This document shows positions 32,624 through 41,358 of a stretch of DNA of 64,000 bases, one piece after another. The position numbers and the translations under genes were made by a program. How positions within the stretch are numbered: the stretch's first letter is position 1; every line of letters begins with the position of its first letter. Source of the DNA: Chelatococcus sambhunathii (GTDB lineage: Bacteria > Pseudomonadota > Alphaproteobacteria > Rhizobiales > Beijerinckiaceae); the NCBI RefSeq assembly GCF_001418005.1, contig NZ_LIOL01000001.1, positions 62,001-126,000 of the forward strand. Direction: 5' to 3'. A model generated the notes under the pieces. The model was not told the DNA's origin, did no database searches, and saw nothing but the letters and a program-made list of their open reading frames with translations.

Positions 32624-32975
32624 GCCTTTCGGCCTCTCCTCAGGCGATTGATGCATGACTAATGACAGATTCTCGCGCCTGTCCCGAGACCCAATTGCCG
32701 CAAGACATGGATGATCCACGCCGCAGGCATCTGCCTTCTGGCACACCGAGGCGAGCGGCGCGCCATGGCCAGCTCCTGTCCGCTCCCCGCGGGGCGGAAA
32801 AAATTGCCGCCCTTATGGTAAACGAACCGTAAATGCCGTTGAAATGGCGTATTTCTGAGGCCATTGGCGCTGTTCCGGCATTAACCTTTGCGGCAAAGCG
32901 CTTTACGCTGCGCGCCATGTGGGATACTGCCGGAGGGGTCCGGTGGTGGAATGACTTGGGAAACATGCCACGCGC
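32624..32975. promoter_or_regulatory. 352-bp divergent control region between cckA and the FliO-like gene
   Basis: No gene is seen. A GTAA-N7-GTAA direct repeat at 32818-32832 (TTAC-N7-TTAC on the other strand) differs by one base per arm from the CtrA consensus TTAA-N7-TTAA. It lies about 195 bp upstream of cckA and 145 bp upstream of the FliO-like gene. The surrounding 70 bp is relatively AT-rich. CtrA control is an inference. Confidence 0.4.
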
Positions 32976-34493
32976 ATGTTGTTCGGCATGGAAATCTCGA
33001 ACGCAGGCCAATATCTCATCGCTTTCGCGATCATCTTCGGCGTGGTGGCGCTGGTGGCGCTCGCCGTTCGGCGGGCCACCGCCGGGCGCAGTCGCGTCGC
33101 TGGCTCCTCCTCTCCGCGTGCCCGCCAGCCGCGGCTCGGCATCGTCGACGTCTTCGATCTCGACCGCCAGCGCCAGCTCGTTCTCGTCCGGCGCGACAAT
33201 GTCGAGCACCTCGTGATGATCGGCGGGCCGACGGACGTGCTGATCGAGGGCAGCATCATCCGCGGCGCGGCGCGCGCGGGTGCGCCGCTGCCAGGCTTCG
33301 AGGCGACGGTCGCGCCCGTCATTCCCGGCCTGGAGCCGCAGCCGTCCCTGCGCCCGGCCGCGGTCGAGCCGCGCGACAGTTTCGACGACGATGAACGCGA
33401 CGAGCCCCGCCAGCCGGCCCACGTTTCGCCTGTTCAGACCCCGGGACCTGCGCCGGCCGCACCGACGGCTCCCGTGATGCCGGTACCCCCGCCTTTCCCG
33501 CCGGCGCCTGCCGCGCAGTCCGCCAGACCCGTTCCGCCCCCGATGGCCCCGGCACCGACGACTGCAGCCAGCGCCGGCGCGCCCGCCGCCGCGCGCAGCG
33601 AGCCCCCTGCAGAACCGGTCGGGGAGGCTCCTCCTGCACCGGCCAAGCCCGCCGAGGACAAGGCTCTATCCTCGATGGCCCGTCAACTCGAGGAGGCTCT
33701 GAAACGTCCCTTCTCGGCTGCCCGGCCATCGAGCACCGCCACGGCCCAGCCTGCAACACCAACGCCGCCCCCGGCAGCGCCGCGTCCGGCCGTGCGGGAA
33801 GCCGCCGGGCCGCCCCGGCCGCAGGCCCCCGCGACCTCCCAGCAGGCCCCCGCGACCTCCCAGCAGGCGCCCGCTCCCGACCTTTCCGCCCAACTCGCCG
33901 AAGAGCTGGCACGGGAACTGACGAAAGCGGTGCCACCGGCCCGGCCGGAGACCCCAGCCGTTCCGCCCGCGAACACCTTCGGTCCGCGCCCGGCAGCACC
34001 GGCTGCAGCGCCGCCGGCTGCACCGCGCGTCGCCCCGGCCCCGACATCGACCGGCGGACCGGCCAGCGGCGGCATAGCGGCTTCCGCCCGACCGGCCAAC
34101 GCCTGGTCGATGCGTCGTGAGGACAGGCCCGCCGGCAGCGCACCGCCACCGGCCGCTGCCAAGGCGCCGGGCACGCCGCAGACCTCATCGCAGGTGCCCG
34201 TCATGTCTGCGCCCGGCCCGGCCCGTCCGATCTCGCCACCGCCCGAGCCGCCCCGCCAGGAGCCTCCCAGGCCCCCCGAGGCGCGGCCGGACGGGGCGGC
34301 TCTTCCCGTGACGAATCCCGGCGAGCCTCTGCCACAGGCGCCGGCGAAGAGCGCCGCGCCGCTCGCGGTGACGCCGGCGGAGCGGCCTGCGCCAAAGCCG
34401 GACAGCGACAGGCCCGATCCGTTCTCGGTGGAGAGTATCGAGGCGGAGTTCGCCCGTCTGCTCGGCCGCGGCGAGCCGGCGAAGGACAAGTAG
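32976..34493 (+). CDS. FliO-like flagellar biosynthesis family protein with long Pro/Ala-rich tail
   Basis: A 505-residue protein. Residues about 12-32 form one membrane helix (YLIAFAIIFGVVALVALAV). Residues 50-105 form a FliO-type domain (LGIVDVFDLDRQRQLVLVRRDNVEHLVMIGGPTDVLIE). The remaining 400 residues are almost entirely Pro/Ala/Arg-rich and presumably disordered, with a final helix FSVESIEAEFARLLGR. FliO helps assemble the flagellar export gate, but no flagellar genes are nearby, and this long form may act elsewhere. A 7-residue unit APATSQQ is repeated through a 21-bp DNA duplication near 33826-33867. An ATG at 32988 is an alternative start. Confidence 0.7.
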   Translation: MLFGMEISNAGQYLIAFAIIFGVVALVALAVRRATAGRSRVAGSSSPRARQPRLGIVDVFDLDRQRQLVLVRRDNVEHLVMIGGPTDVLIEGSIIRGAARAGAPLPGFEATVAPVIPGLEPQPSLRPAAVEPRDSFDDDERDEPRQPAHVSPVQTPGPAPAAPTAPVMPVPPPFPPAPAAQSARPVPPPMAPAPTTAASAGAPAAARSEPPAEPVGEAPPAPAKPAEDKALSSMARQLEEALKRPFSAARPSSTATAQPATPTPPPAAPRPAVREAAGPPRPQAPATSQQAPATSQQAPAPDLSAQLAEELARELTKAVPPARPETPAVPPANTFGPRPAAPAAAPPAAPRVAPAPTSTGGPASGGIAASARPANAWSMRREDRPAGSAPPPAAAKAPGTPQTSSQVPVMSAPGPARPISPPPEPPRQEPPRPPEARPDGAALPVTNPGEPLPQAPAKSAAPLAVTPAERPAPKPDSDRPDPFSVESIEAEFARLLGRGEPAKDK

Positions 34494-34518
34494 ACGGCGC
34501 TTATAAGGCGGAATGCGG

Positions 34519-34552
34519 AACGGCCCGGACGGAAACCCGGGCCGTTTCTTTC
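34519..34552 (+). terminator. Rho-independent terminator after the FliO-like gene
   Basis: A 10-bp stem AACGGCCCGG/CCGGGCCGTT with an 8-base loop and a TTCTTTCC tail, 25 bp after the stop codon and just before the convergent GST gene. Confidence 0.85.
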
Positions 34553-34570
34553 CTGCCGGTCCTGCCGCCG

Positions 34571-35212
34571 TCAGGCGGCGTCGAGCAGCGCCTGGCCCGC
34601 CTGTTCTCGGGCGAGGACGCGCTGGACGGACGGCCGCGCCTGCATGCGGGCATGATGGGCGGAGTAGTTCGCGTAGGGCGTCATGTCGAAGCCCATGTAG
34701 GTCTTCGCCCAGTGGAAGAAGGGATAGAGATAGGCGTCGACAACCGAGAAGTCGCCGAGCGCCCAGTCGCGGCCCGCGAGCCGGCCGTCGACATCCGCGA
34801 GGTTGCCGGCAAGGCGGGTGCGTGCCTTCTCCTTGAGGGCGGCCTGCACCTCTTCCCCGTCGATGAAGCGCTGGGGCGCGAAGAGCGGCCCGTAGCTGCC
34901 GTGCAGCTCGCTCGTCAGGAAGCCGAGCCACGACAGCGCCTGCGCGCGGGCAAAGCCGTCGCGCGACAGGAGCCCCTTCTCCGGGGCAAGATCGGCGAGG
35001 TAGGTGAGGATCGCGACATTCTCCGTCACGATGCCCTCGGCGGTGCTCAGGGCCGGCACCTTGCCGCGCGGATTGATGGCGAGGTAGGCGGGCTCGTATT
35101 GCTGGCCCTTGCGCAGCGAGACCGGTCGCGCCTCGAACGGCTGGCCGATTTCCTCGAGGACGATATGGGCCGCGATGGAACAGGCGCCGGGCGCATAGTG
35201 AAGGGTGATCAT
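34571..35212 (-). CDS. Glutathione S-transferase family protein
   Basis: A 213-residue GST of the beta-like bacterial class. The thioredoxin-fold half starts MITLHYAPGACSIAAHIVLEEIG, with the Cys at about residue 11 where beta-class enzymes bind glutathione. NPRGKVPAL carries the cis-Pro and TENVAILTYLAD the glutathione contact. The helical half follows to the end. GGAGGAA precedes the ATG. It is divergent (83 bp) from an HxlR regulator, which probably controls it in response to electrophiles or oxidants. Confidence 0.92.
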   Translation of the reverse strand: MITLHYAPGACSIAAHIVLEEIGQPFEARPVSLRKGQQYEPAYLAINPRGKVPALSTAEGIVTENVAILTYLADLAPEKGLLSRDGFARAQALSWLGFLTSELHGSYGPLFAPQRFIDGEEVQAALKEKARTRLAGNLADVDGRLAGRDWALGDFSVVDAYLYPFFHWAKTYMGFDMTPYANYSAHHARMQARPSVQRVLAREQAGQALLDAA

Positions 35213-35295
35213 CGGGTTCCTCCAGTTGGGGAAGCCGGTATGGCCCTGCTGATTTCGATATGCAAGAAGGCAGCTTTTCGTGCTATACATACCAG

Positions 35296-35727
35296 ATGGA
35301 TACTATCGGCCATCGCGGCGCCAGTGCCGCCTTCCTGCGCGAAGATCTCGGCCCCTGCACCTGCCATCGTCGCATCCGCAGCACGCTCGATGTCATCGCC
35401 AACAAATGGGCGGTGCCGGTGTTCGTGGAACTGGTGCGGGCGAAGGGCGAGCCGCTGCGCTTCACGCAGCTCGCCCGCGCCATTCCAGGCATCACGCAGA
35501 AGGAATTGACGAAACAGCTGCGCGAGATGGAGGCCGCCGGCCTTGTCCTGCGCAAGGTCTATCCGGTCGTGCCGCCCAAGGTGGAGTACACGCTGACGCA
35601 ACTCGGCTGGTCGCTCGATCCCGTGCTCGACGCGCTCGCCCGCTGGGCGGCGACCTACGGCAATGTTGTCGCCGACAACCAGGCACGCTTCATGGAGCGC
35701 AGAAAGGCGGACGGCGCGGCCCCCTGA
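35296..35727 (+). CDS. HxlR family transcriptional regulator
   Basis: A 143-residue winged-helix regulator of the HxlR/DUF24 (MarR-like) family. The N-terminal cysteines in LGPCTCHRRI are positioned like the redox-sensing Cys of YodB/HypR. The domain core is VIANKWAVPVFVEL, ITQKELTKQLREMEAAGLVLRKVYPVVPPKVEYTLT. The ATG at 35296 is preferred, while the frame remains open 12 codons upstream. It faces the GST gene, a classical sensor/target arrangement. Confidence 0.9.
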   Translation: MDTIGHRGASAAFLREDLGPCTCHRRIRSTLDVIANKWAVPVFVELVRAKGEPLRFTQLARAIPGITQKELTKQLREMEAAGLVLRKVYPVVPPKVEYTLTQLGWSLDPVLDALARWAATYGNVVADNQARFMERRKADGAAP

Positions 35728-35768
35728 CAGCCCGCGCCGCCGTCGCGATAACAACGCTGCAATGACCG

Positions 35769-36188
35769 TCAGTCGTCGCGGTAGACGCGCTCGTTGCGCT
35801 CGTGCCGCTCCTGCGCCTCGAGCGACAAGGTGGCGATTGGCCGCGCTTCCAGACGCCGCAGGGAGATGGGCTCACCCGTCTCCTCGCAATAGCCGTAGGT
35901 GCCGTCCTCGATGCGCTGCAGCGCCGCGTCGATCTTGGCGATCAGCTTGCGCTGCCGGTCGCGCGCCCGAAGCTCGATGGCGCGATCCGTCTCGGACGAG
36001 GCACGGTCGGCAATGTCGGGGTGGTTCTCACTCTCGTTCTGCAATGCCGCCAGCGTCTCGCGGCTCTCTCGTAGAATCTCGTCCTTCCAGGCATTGAGCT
36101 TCCGGCGGAAATAGTCCCGCTGCCGCTCGTTCATGAAAGGCTCGTCTTCAGATGGCCGGTAGCCTTCCTCGAGTTCGATTTCAGGCAT
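35769..36188 (-). CDS. dksA: RNA polymerase-binding transcription factor DksA, single-cysteine form
   Basis: A 139-residue DksA that binds the polymerase secondary channel and works with ppGpp. The coiled coil has the tip motif DIADRASSETDRAIELR with the acidic pair expected at its end. The globular domain reads YGYCEETGEPISLRRLEARP. The four-Cys zinc finger of E. coli DksA is reduced: the first Cys is kept, the second is Thr, and the last two are Ser and Ala. It therefore cannot hold zinc in the classical way, as in other zinc-independent DksA proteins. Length and helix order are otherwise normal. Confidence 0.95.
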   Translation of the reverse strand: MPEIELEEGYRPSEDEPFMNERQRDYFRRKLNAWKDEILRESRETLAALQNESENHPDIADRASSETDRAIELRARDRQRKLIAKIDAALQRIEDGTYGYCEETGEPISLRRLEARPIATLSLEAQERHERNERVYRDD

Positions 36189-36355
36189 GCGTGGCTTCTG
36201 CTCTCATCCCATGACCAGCCCGAGGCATTCCCCGGAGTGGCGCCTATATAGCGGTCCGCACCAGCCCCGACAACGCGGTTTGACACTCTCCTTTTGTCGA
36301 ACTTTTGCGACTTGGCCCGCTTTTCGAGATGACACCATGCGGAGGGCCTGCCTTC

Positions 36356-37383
36356 TCACTCGGCCGCTGTCATTTTGCTCACCGCTTGCGCGACAGCCCG
36401 CTCGACTTCGTGCGCCAGCGACGCCCGATAGTGGGTCTTGTCGAAGAAGTTGGCCGGGTCGCGATTCTCCGGCCTGTCGCTGCGCCAGTCGAGCCACGCG
36501 GTCCGCGGGCGCCCGGCCGCGAGGGCCGCGAAGGCCGCCATGCAGCGGCCCTCGTTGGCCGCCTCCTCGCTGCCGGCGGCCGGCAGCCCGGCGATGAAGA
36601 CCGGCGGCGAGATGAGGACGACGACGAGATCGGGCGGCAGCCCTGCAAGAACCTCCCGCAACAGCACGGCCGCCGGGAACCGTCCCGTGGGGTCTGCCTG
36701 CATGGTCGGCCGCGGCACGGACAGGTCCTTCACCTTGTCGGGCCCGTCATAGCCCATGCCGAGATATTCCGGCGCGTAGTCCCAGTAGCCGTCCGGCCGC
36801 GCCCGCTCGCCGTAGCCGGCGAGGAAGGCCACGCGTTCGCCGAGGCGTTCCACGACGTCGAAGCGCGGCAGCCCCTTGAGGTGGGACAGGACGTCCGCGT
36901 CGTAGAGCCAGAACGGAAAGGGATGGCGCAGCGGCAGCGCGGGTCGCCCTCGCACCAGAACTCGTCGATGCCGAGCACGACCGCCCGCGCCGTTCCCTCG
37001 TGATGCCTGACGAACCAGTCGAGCATGGCGACCTGCTCGCGCGCGCCGGTGCCCGGCACGATCAGCGAGACGAAGGACAGCCCCGTCCCGGCCGACAGCC
37101 GCTCGGGCGAGAGAAGCTGGACGTGCGAATTGACGATGACGGCGGCATTGAAGGACGGGTCGCGGCCCCGGCTCGCATTGGCCGTGCGCGGCCCCTGGGG
37201 AGAGACGCCGACGCCCCAGTCGACCGGGCCGCGCCCCGTGTCATACGGATCGAGCACGACGACCGCGCCGAGCACGATGCCGACGGTCAGGACCGCGGCC
37301 CCGACGAAGGTCGCGGCGAAGCGGCGCCACGGCGCCGCATCGCCCGCCTCAGAACTGGAAGTAGATGAACTCGTAGTTGGCAT
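36356..37383 (-). pseudogene. Frameshifted SGNH/AlgX-like partner of the MBOAT acyltransferase
   Basis: Two overlapping frames join into one protein of about 340 residues. The first (from 37383) has a membrane helix (about residues 22-45), then VIVNSHVQLL as a likely SGNH first block, and VVLGIDEFWCEGDP. The second frame resumes with ALPLRHPFPFWLYD and ends in DKTHYRASLAHEVERAV, where Asp and His sit as in the SGNH C-terminal D-x-x-H block. The break is at about 36940-36945, where one base appears missing in a run of C. The start overlaps the MBOAT stop by 35 bp, so the pair was made together. It is either a pseudogene or a sequencing error. Confidence 0.7.
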
Positions 37384-38722
37384 CGTCGCCGATCTTGAGA
37401 AGGATGACCACGAAAAGGAGGGCGAAGGCCACAGCGAGCCAGCGGTTGGGCGGCAGGCGGTGAACGGCCGCCCAGGCGGTGGGCCCGATCATGGCGACGA
37501 GCGCCGCGATCACCAGCGCACGCCATTTGAAGCCCGAGCCGAAGGGGGCGAAGCCGAACATCGCCTCATAGAGCCGCATCGCCGCGTCGAAACTGGTGGC
37601 GCGGAATAGCACCCACGTCAGCGCCACGAACAGGAAGGTCAGCGCCCAGCCGAGCACGGCCGGCATGACGACGCCCGTGCGCCGCCAGAGAATGCCCGCG
37701 CAAAGGCCGAGGCCGTGGGCGATGCCCCAGAAGATGAAGGTGAGGCCGGCCCCGTGCCACAGGCCGCCGAGCGTCATGGTGGCGAACAGCGCGAAGAGCT
37801 GGATGGACAGGCCATGCCGGTTGCCGCCGAGCGGGATGTAGAGATAGTCGCGCAGGAAGCGCGACAGCGTCATGTGCCAGCGCCGCCAGAAATCCTGCAG
37901 CGAGACGGCGCGGTAGGGCACCTCGAAGTTCTGGGGCAGCACGACGCCGAACATCAGCGCGATGCCGAGCGCCATGTCGGTGTAGCCGGAGAAGTCGAAA
38001 TAGATCTGGAAGGTGAAGGCGAGCGTGCCCTGCCAGGCCTGCAGCGTCGTGAGCGCGCCGCCGTTCGCGGCAGCCTCGAAGACGGGATTGGCGTAGCCCG
38101 CGAGCGGATCGCCGATCAGCACCTTCTTCGCAAGCCCGACGGTGAGCAGCATCAGCCCCTGCGCGAAACGCTGGGCGGCATCGCTGCGCAGATAGGGCCG
38201 CTCGTCGAGCTGGTGCATCAGCTCGGTCCAGCGCACCAGCGGTCCGGCCAGCACCTGCGGGAAGAAGCCGATGTAGAGACCGTAGCGGATGAGGTCGAAC
38301 CGCGGCGCCCGCCCGGCCCTCAGATCGACCAGATACATCACGTGATGAAAGGTGAAGAAGGAGATGCCGAGCGGCAGCGCGAACTCGTAGCGCGGCAGGC
38401 CGAGGTCCGCCGCCGCATTGGCGAGATCGGCGAAGAAGGCCGCATATTTGAAGATGCCGAGCACCGTCAGGTTGGCGGCGATGGCCGCGACGATGAGCGT
38501 GGCGAGGCGGGTCCTGACGAAGAGCTGCGCCATCACCCAGTTGATAAGGATCGACAGTGCCAAGAGCGGGATGAAGCGCACATCCCAGTAGCCATAGAAG
38601 ATGAAGGATAGGACGAGGAGCAGCGGCAGCCGGGCGGCCGGCGCGAATCGCTCGGCGAGCCAGTGCAGGGCGAGCGCCAGCGGCAGGAACGCCAGAAGAA
38701 ACGCAAAGGAATTGAACAGCAT
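37349..38722 (-). CDS. MBOAT family O-acyltransferase (AlgI-like)
   Basis: A 457-residue polytopic membrane enzyme with ten or more hydrophobic segments. MBOAT/AlgI hallmarks are ISFFTFHHVMYLVDL, FDFSGYTDMALGIA, LQDFWRRWHMTLSRFLRDYLYIPLGGN and the catalytic His in MTLGGLWHGAG. Such proteins pass acyl (usually acetyl) groups across the membrane to periplasmic SGNH partners, which decorate polysaccharides. The immediate downstream gene is such a partner but is broken. No alginate or other polysaccharide synthesis gene is nearby, so the substrate is unknown. Confidence 0.92.
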   Translation of the reverse strand: MLFNSFAFLLAFLPLALALHWLAERFAPAARLPLLLVLSFIFYGYWDVRFIPLLALSILINWVMAQLFVRTRLATLIVAAIAANLTVLGIFKYAAFFADLANAAADLGLPRYEFALPLGISFFTFHHVMYLVDLRAGRAPRFDLIRYGLYIGFFPQVLAGPLVRWTELMHQLDERPYLRSDAAQRFAQGLMLLTVGLAKKVLIGDPLAGYANPVFEAAANGGALTTLQAWQGTLAFTFQIYFDFSGYTDMALGIALMFGVVLPQNFEVPYRAVSLQDFWRRWHMTLSRFLRDYLYIPLGGNRHGLSIQLFALFATMTLGGLWHGAGLTFIFWGIAHGLGLCAGILWRRTGVVMPAVLGWALTFLFVALTWVLFRATSFDAAMRLYEAMFGFAPFGSGFKWRALVIAALVAMIGPTAWAAVHRLPPNRWLAVAFALLFVVILLKIGDDANYEFIYFQF

Positions 38723-38861
38723 AGATCGGTGTCCACAGCCCCCGCCACGCGCCGGCGCAGCGGGGAGGCTGCACGATCGGCGTTGCGAACCGCGCCCGTT
38801 GTGGGAAATCGTTCCCGCAACGTCAATGCGCCTTGCGCCGGCGGCCGTCGGACGGCGACCC

Positions 38862-39881
38862 TTACTGCCCTTCCGGAGGCTTCGCTGCCGAGCGGTCGAA
38901 GAGGCTCGAGGCCACGTCCCCGAGGACCGGCGGCTCGAGCGCTGTGAACGGCAGGGGGCGGCAGACGGCGATGGCCGAAAGGCCGACGCGCGCCGTCAGG
39001 AGGCCGTTGACGACACCCTCGCCGAGTTTGGCCGAGACGCGCGCGGCGAGCCCGAGCCCCATCACCTGCTGCAGCAGGCTGTCGCCCATTGCGATGCCGC
39101 TCGTCACGGTGAGATGCGACAGCACGTTGCCGGCAAGGCGCAGGAAGCCGAGCGTGCCCGGCCGCCCGCCATAAAGCGCCGCGATGCGGCGCATCAGCCG
39201 CGCGACAGAATAGAGCACGAAGGCGACATCGACGATGGCACGGGGGCTGAGCGCGGTGACGACCGAAACCTGCTGCGCCGTCTCCGCCACCAGCCTTCGC
39301 GCCCGCCGGTCGAGCGGCGCGAGCAGTTCCCGCTCCGCAAGGCCGAGAAGCTCCGACGCGTCGATCACGGCATCTCCGAGATCGGCGAGGCGCCCCCGGG
39401 CGCGCGCCGTCTCCGGCCTCCGGGCATAGAGGGCGGCGACATCGGCGACGAGCTTGCGCGCTCCCACCTCGTCCTTGTCGGCGAGGATGCGCGCGGCCTC
39501 TTTCTGCAGCCCCTCGATGCGCCGCTCGCGCAGCATGCCGAGCATTTCGCGCACGACGATACCGAGGAGGCCGGCGAGCGCCAGCGCTGCCAGCGCGAGG
39601 GCGAACCAGCCGAGGGCCGGGTAGCTCGCCATGAGATCGCGCACGAGCCGCTCGACGCCGAGCCCCAGCGCGAGCAGCAGCAGCCCGCCGAGCGCGGAGA
39701 GCAGCATGCCGAGCCATGGCAGGCGCCGGCGCCGCGGCGGGCGTGCCGTCACCGCCTCCTCGTCGGCGATGGCCTCCTCCGGCTCGTGCTCGACGACGAT
39801 GCCGGGCGAAAGCTCGATCGTCTGCCGCTCCCGGTCGGGCGGCATTTCGTCGAGGCGGAAGGCGCGCGGTCCCTTGCTCAT
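38862..39881 (-). CDS. YcjF-like membrane protein (DUF697, TIGR01620 family)
   Basis: A 339-residue inner-membrane protein with a hydrophilic N-terminus (about 50 residues), two membrane helices (about 57-75 and 88-110), a helical segment with REMLGMLRERRIEGLQKEA, and a C-terminal DUF697 domain rich in Gly/Ala. This is the YcjF family, found beside the YcjX ATPase and in E. coli linked to the phage-shock regulon. The ATG at 39881 overlaps nothing and follows the ycjX-like stop (39886) by 4 bp, so the two are coupled. Its function is not established. Confidence 0.85.
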   Translation of the reverse strand: MSKGPRAFRLDEMPPDRERQTIELSPGIVVEHEPEEAIADEEAVTARPPRRRRLPWLGMLLSALGGLLLLALGLGVERLVRDLMASYPALGWFALALAALALAGLLGIVVREMLGMLRERRIEGLQKEAARILADKDEVGARKLVADVAALYARRPETARARGRLADLGDAVIDASELLGLAERELLAPLDRRARRLVAETAQQVSVVTALSPRAIVDVAFVLYSVARLMRRIAALYGGRPGTLGFLRLAGNVLSHLTVTSGIAMGDSLLQQVMGLGLAARVSAKLGEGVVNGLLTARVGLSAIAVCRPLPFTALEPPVLGDVASSLFDRSAAKPPEGQ

Positions 39882-39885
39882 GTCG

Positions 39886-41331
39886 TCAGGCCAATCGATC
39901 GCCGATGAGGAATTCGAGCGCCCGGTCGAGGCGGATGTGCGGCAGCGGCGGCATGCGGCCGGCGGCATCCGGCACTCTGAGCGGCGGGCGGAAGCGCGGG
40001 AAGCGCAGGCTGCCGGGAACGACGGCGCCGGAGAAGATCGCCTTCGGGTCATCGGGCAGTTCGCCGGGGAAAATGGCCGCCTCGCCCTCGCCGTCGAAGA
40101 CCTCGTTGCCCACGCGCTCGCCCGCGCACGGCACGCCGACGATGGCTGGCAGCCGCTCGCCGCCCTCGCGCACGCTTGCCTCGCGCGTCGCCCGCACCGA
40201 GGCGAGCGCCAGCGTGTCGACGCGCGCCCCTGCCCCTTCCGAGCGGCGGATGGCGCGCTCGACGAGGAGCCGCAGGATGGCGTCGAGCCGCGCATGGTCG
40301 CTGCGATGCAGATGGTCGGCCTTCGTGGCGGCGAAGAGCACCTTGTCGATGCGCGGGGCGAAGAGGCTGCTGACGAGCGTGTTGCGGCCGGCCCGGAAGG
40401 CGCCGAGCACCTGGTCGAGCGCGCCTTCGAGCTCGCCGACCGCCCGCGCCCCGGCATCGAGCGCCGCCAGCACGTCGACGAGCACGATCTGGCGGTCGAG
40501 CCGCGAGAAATGCTCCCGGAAGAAAGGCCGCGCCACATGGTTCTTGTAGGCCTCGAAGCGCCGCTCCATCTGGCTCGCGAGGCTCGCCGGCGCGTGCGGG
40601 GCGCCGGGCCTGACGTCGAGCGGCGCAAAGGTCAGGGCCGGCGAGCCGGCGAGGTCGCCCGGCATCAGGAAGCGGCCCGGCGGGGTCGTCGCCACTGCTT
40701 CGGGACCGGCGCGCAACGCCGACAGGTACTGTTTGAAGAGGTCGCTCGCGGCGACCATCTCCGCCTCGACTGCAGGCTTCTCGGGCGCGAGCGTCGCAAG
40801 ATGCGCGTGCCAGGCGGCGGCGAGCTGCGCCCGCTCCGGCCGCCGGCTCGCCTCGAGCGTCGCACGCGACCATTCGGCATAGGAGAGGTCGAGCAGGCCG
40901 AGGTCGAGCAGCCACTCGCCGGGATAGTCGACGATGTCGAGCGCGAGCGTCGCCGGGCCGGACCGCCAGCCGGGCCGGCGCTCGTAGTCGATCTCGACGC
41001 GCAGCTCGGCGATGCGGTTGGTCGACTGCGGCCATTGCCGGCCGGGGCCCGTCAGCGCCGCAAGATGGTCCTCGTAAGCGAAGCGCGGCACCGTATCGTC
41101 CGGCTGCGGTGCGAGCCGCGCACGGCGGATCCGCCCTTCGGCCGAGGCACGGAACACGGGCATGGGCGTTACGCCCGTGAGGTGATGCACCAGCGCCGTG
41201 GTGAAGACGGTCTTGCCCGAGCGCGCGAGGCCGGTGACGCCGAGGCGCAGCGTCGGCCGCACCGCGCCGGCCGCATATTCGGCGAGGCTCTTCAGCGCAT
41301 CGACCGTGCCGTCGAGGAAGGACGGCGGCAT
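39886..41331 (-). CDS. YcjX-like P-loop GTPase/ATPase (DUF463)
   Basis: A 481-residue cytoplasmic P-loop protein. Walker A is GLARSGKTVFTTALVHHL at about residues 34-51, Walker B-like is LALDIVDYPGEWLLDL, and the NKxD-like base motif is FAATKADHLHR. The family (YcjX, DUF463) is envelope-stress associated with an unclear role. It is directly upstream of the ycjF-like gene and 27 bp downstream of the SixA-like phosphatase, forming a three-gene leftward unit. Confidence 0.88.
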   Translation of the reverse strand: MPPSFLDGTVDALKSLAEYAAGAVRPTLRLGVTGLARSGKTVFTTALVHHLTGVTPMPVFRASAEGRIRRARLAPQPDDTVPRFAYEDHLAALTGPGRQWPQSTNRIAELRVEIDYERRPGWRSGPATLALDIVDYPGEWLLDLGLLDLSYAEWSRATLEASRRPERAQLAAAWHAHLATLAPEKPAVEAEMVAASDLFKQYLSALRAGPEAVATTPPGRFLMPGDLAGSPALTFAPLDVRPGAPHAPASLASQMERRFEAYKNHVARPFFREHFSRLDRQIVLVDVLAALDAGARAVGELEGALDQVLGAFRAGRNTLVSSLFAPRIDKVLFAATKADHLHRSDHARLDAILRLLVERAIRRSEGAGARVDTLALASVRATREASVREGGERLPAIVGVPCAGERVGNEVFDGEGEAAIFPGELPDDPKAIFSGAVVPGSLRFPRFRPPLRVPDAAGRMPPLPHIRLDRALEFLIGDRLA

Positions 41332-41358
41332 CAGGCGCGCTCCGCGTCCGTGCCGGCC

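Noticed and set aside
30032-32662. An 876-codon plus-strand frame opposite cckA
   Set aside because: Composition is that of a shadow frame; the cckA frame has all kinase motifs in order.
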